This document shows, piece by piece, positions 13,576 to 14,762 of a DNA stretch of 14,762 nucleotides; within the stretch, counting starts at the first letter, position 1, and the number at the start of each line of letters is the position of its first letter. This stretch comes from JBPBQZ01 sp050955105 (GTDB lineage Bacteria > Pseudomonadota > Gammaproteobacteria > Burkholderiales > Burkholderiaceae): the NCBI GenBank assembly GCA_050955105.1, contig JBPBQZ010000119.1:1-14762 (forward strand), written 5' to 3'. The position numbers and the translations under genes are program-made. The notes beneath the pieces are model-generated. The model did no database searches. It saw nothing but the letters and a program-made list of their open reading frames with translations, and had not been told where the DNA came from.

Positions 13576-13950
13576 CTACAGCGAAATATGCGCTCCGCCA
13601 TTCACGCCAATATGCTGATCGGTGACGTAGCTCGCGGCATCCGACAATAGAAACGCCACCGGACGAGCAAGCTCTTCGGGTTCTGCGAAGTAGCCCAAGG
13701 CAATCTGCGAGAGGATCTAGTCGCGGAATTTCTCGCCGCACGACCCCGGTCATCGGCGTAATGACGGTACTGAAGGCGACCGAATTTACGCGCGCCACCA
13801 TGTGCTTACCGACCGCCTGCATGAATAGGAAAGGGTCGGTCATATGCACACTGATGACGTCGTTCATTGCTGCACGGTCACCTTCTCGATCATTGCTGGT
13901 CTGATGATGTACGTTATTGACGAGACCGTGCGCGGCGCGCGAGCACAGAT
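13576..13950 (-). pseudogene. Short-chain dehydrogenase/reductase (SDR) pseudogene
   Basis: On the minus strand three blocks of an SDR are readable. First, AAHGLVNNV (the NNAG region), then NDVISVHMTDPFLFMQAVGKHMVAR. Second, fused directly, VNSVAFSTVITPMTG, the block that normally comes some 55 residues later; the Ser-Tyr-Lys catalytic core between is gone. Third, in another frame, GEKFRD, a TAG (13717-13719) where relatives have Trp, then ILSQIALGYFAEPEELARPV, AFLLSDAASYVTDQHIGVNG and the stop at 13576. So there is one internal deletion, one frameshift and one nonsense codon. No promoter or start is evident. The gene is opposite in direction to the cluster. Confidence 0.87.
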
Positions 13951-14073
13951 GAATGCGCTGCTGCTAAATTTGAATATTGCTTTGGAGGAGGATCGAGCTC
14001 ATGCTCGGAAGCTTTTATTCGAGATCCTTGGTTAGGTTCGAATTGAACTTCGTGATACGGAGGTTTGGGCCCG

Positions 14074-14120
14074 TTTTCAATCCGGCCAACTGGAAACGCT
14101 TGTTTCCAATGGGTTGAAAA
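14074..14120. repeat. Long nested hairpin in the non-coding right end
   Basis: Outer stem TTTTCAATCC (14074-14083) with GGGTTGAAAA (14111-14120), nine Watson-Crick pairs and one G-T wobble; inner stem TGGAAAC-GCTT-GTTTCCA (14091-14108), seven pairs. The symmetry makes it start TTTTCAA and end TTGAAAA on both strands. It may be a repeat-element palindrome, an IS end or an RNA structure. The sequence 14041-14419 around it holds no gene I can support. Confidence 0.6.
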
Positions 14121-14419
14121 TGGGGGTTGCGGGGCTGGATTCGTGCGTTATCGCCCCATTCGCCTTCTGTGACTTATCGTGCTTTTTTACACAGGCGACA
14201 GCAACGGCCGCATTAAGCGAAAAGCCTAGGTGGATCGGCCGAAACGCCCCAATTATAAATGACCAGTTCTGACCTTTCCGGCTCCCGACCACCGCCGCCC
14301 CGCAGCCACACGCTCGCATTGCCGAGGCGAAGGCATCTACACGCCGGTAGTCGAGCACGTTAACGAGAAGTCGCTGACTGACACCCCAGTGCTTTTGTAC
14401 CCGAACTGCCGACATTATC

Positions 14420-14762
14420 CTAATGTTGTGATGGAGAACCGAAAGACTCAATCGCAGCCCGAAAATCTACCGGCACAGTATTCCCGAGAGAATTAGTCAA
14501 AGTGAATCCCGTTGGAGCGACAGCAAAGCTCGCGATGCCCCCAGAGAATGCACGTAGCGTTGTATCGATGGAGAGTGGTTGCGTTACAGCCGCGCCCACC
14601 ACGTAGCTGTTTCGAAGCGGCGAACAAAGTGTGAGCACGTTCCCAGATTTCGTCTTGACTACATATCGATCTGAGCTATTGATCAATATGATTGACCCAG
14701 GTCCATACAACAAGCCTGAAGATACGGTTATCCCTAAGTCGCCCGAGCTAGCGGCCGCGCTG
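14420..14762 (-). CDS. Unrecognised protein, C-terminal part (runs off right edge)
   Basis: The frame is open from the right window edge to TAG at 14420-14422, about 113 residues. A start at TTG 14713 is possible but not needed, since the frame continues beyond the edge. Composition is Gly/Ser/Thr/Val-rich with alternating hydrophobic residues (SGLLYGPGSIILINSSDRYV, TLCSPLRNSYVVGAAVTQPL), suggesting a beta-rich domain such as a surface, tail or secreted protein. No family recognised and no catalytic motif seen. Confidence 0.5.
   Translation of the reverse strand, partial: SAAASSGDLGITVSSGLLYGPGSIILINSSDRYVVKTKSGNVLTLCSPLRNSYVVGAAVTQPLSIDTTLRAFSGGIASFAVAPTGFTLTNSLGNTVPVDFRAAIESFGSPSQH

Noticed and set aside
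13844..14035. Plus-strand frame of 63 residues
   Set aside because: It is antisense to the SDR remnant, whose blocks explain the same bases better.
14120..14272. Plus-strand frame of 50 residues starting MGVAGLDSCV
   Set aside because: No Shine-Dalgarno sequence, starts in the hairpin arm and competes with a minus frame; no support for either.
14077..14451. Minus-strand reading frame of 124 residues
   Set aside because: Starts with TTG, overlaps the end of the 14420 gene, ends inside the hairpin and has no ribosome site or family look.

Overview
The window looks like a chromosomal segment of a Burkholderiaceae-type betaproteobacterium. The evidence is the sulfate-binding-protein gene divergent from lexA, tandem CTGT-N8-ACAG SOS boxes, a Burkholderia-like dusA with tRNA-His(GTG), and a short arsR-ACR3 operon. 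Genus cannot be fixed from the sequence alone. Several genes are visibly decaying (an arsC stub, a solute-binding-protein remnant, an SDR remnant), so this stretch has been rearranged and eroded.

Left part (1-4336). A truncated sulfate-binding protein gene (minus strand, running off the left edge) is divergent from lexA. LexA has two LexA boxes just upstream of its start and is followed by an uncharacterised basic-protein gene. Next come a DUF4282-type membrane protein with a palindrome at its promoter, several small hypotheticals (including a lipoprotein and a one-helix membrane protein) and an EmrE-type multidrug exporter on the minus strand.

Middle (4337-7890). dusA (tRNA dihydrouridine synthase A) and tRNA-His with its promoter come first. 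A frameshifted fragment of a Leu/Ile/Val-type solute-binding protein follows. Then comes an arsenic-resistance operon: arsR with a large palindromic operator, the ACR3 arsenite exporter, and an arsC cut off after the codon for its catalytic cysteine. The operon ends in a GC-rich hairpin.

Right part (7890-13510). This is the most interesting block. A FadR-type GntR regulator precedes a co-directional cluster of a COG3618-type amidohydrolase/lactonase, a class III CoA-transferase, a crotonase-fold protein lacking both usual catalytic glutamates, and an ABC solute-binding protein without permeases in the window. Three copies of a 17-bp palindrome (TTATGGT-N3-ACCATAA and variants) lie on the regulator's putative promoter and on the promoter/leader of the cluster. 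This looks like a self-contained, substrate-inducible catabolic regulon. Inferred order: uptake, lactone or amide/ring hydrolysis, CoA activation, then crotonase chemistry; the substrate is unknown.

Right end (13511-14762). A dehydrogenase (SDR) pseudogene carries a catalytic-core deletion, a frameshift and a nonsense codon. It is followed by a non-coding stretch with a long nested hairpin, and by the 3' end of an unrecognised minus-strand gene that runs off the edge.
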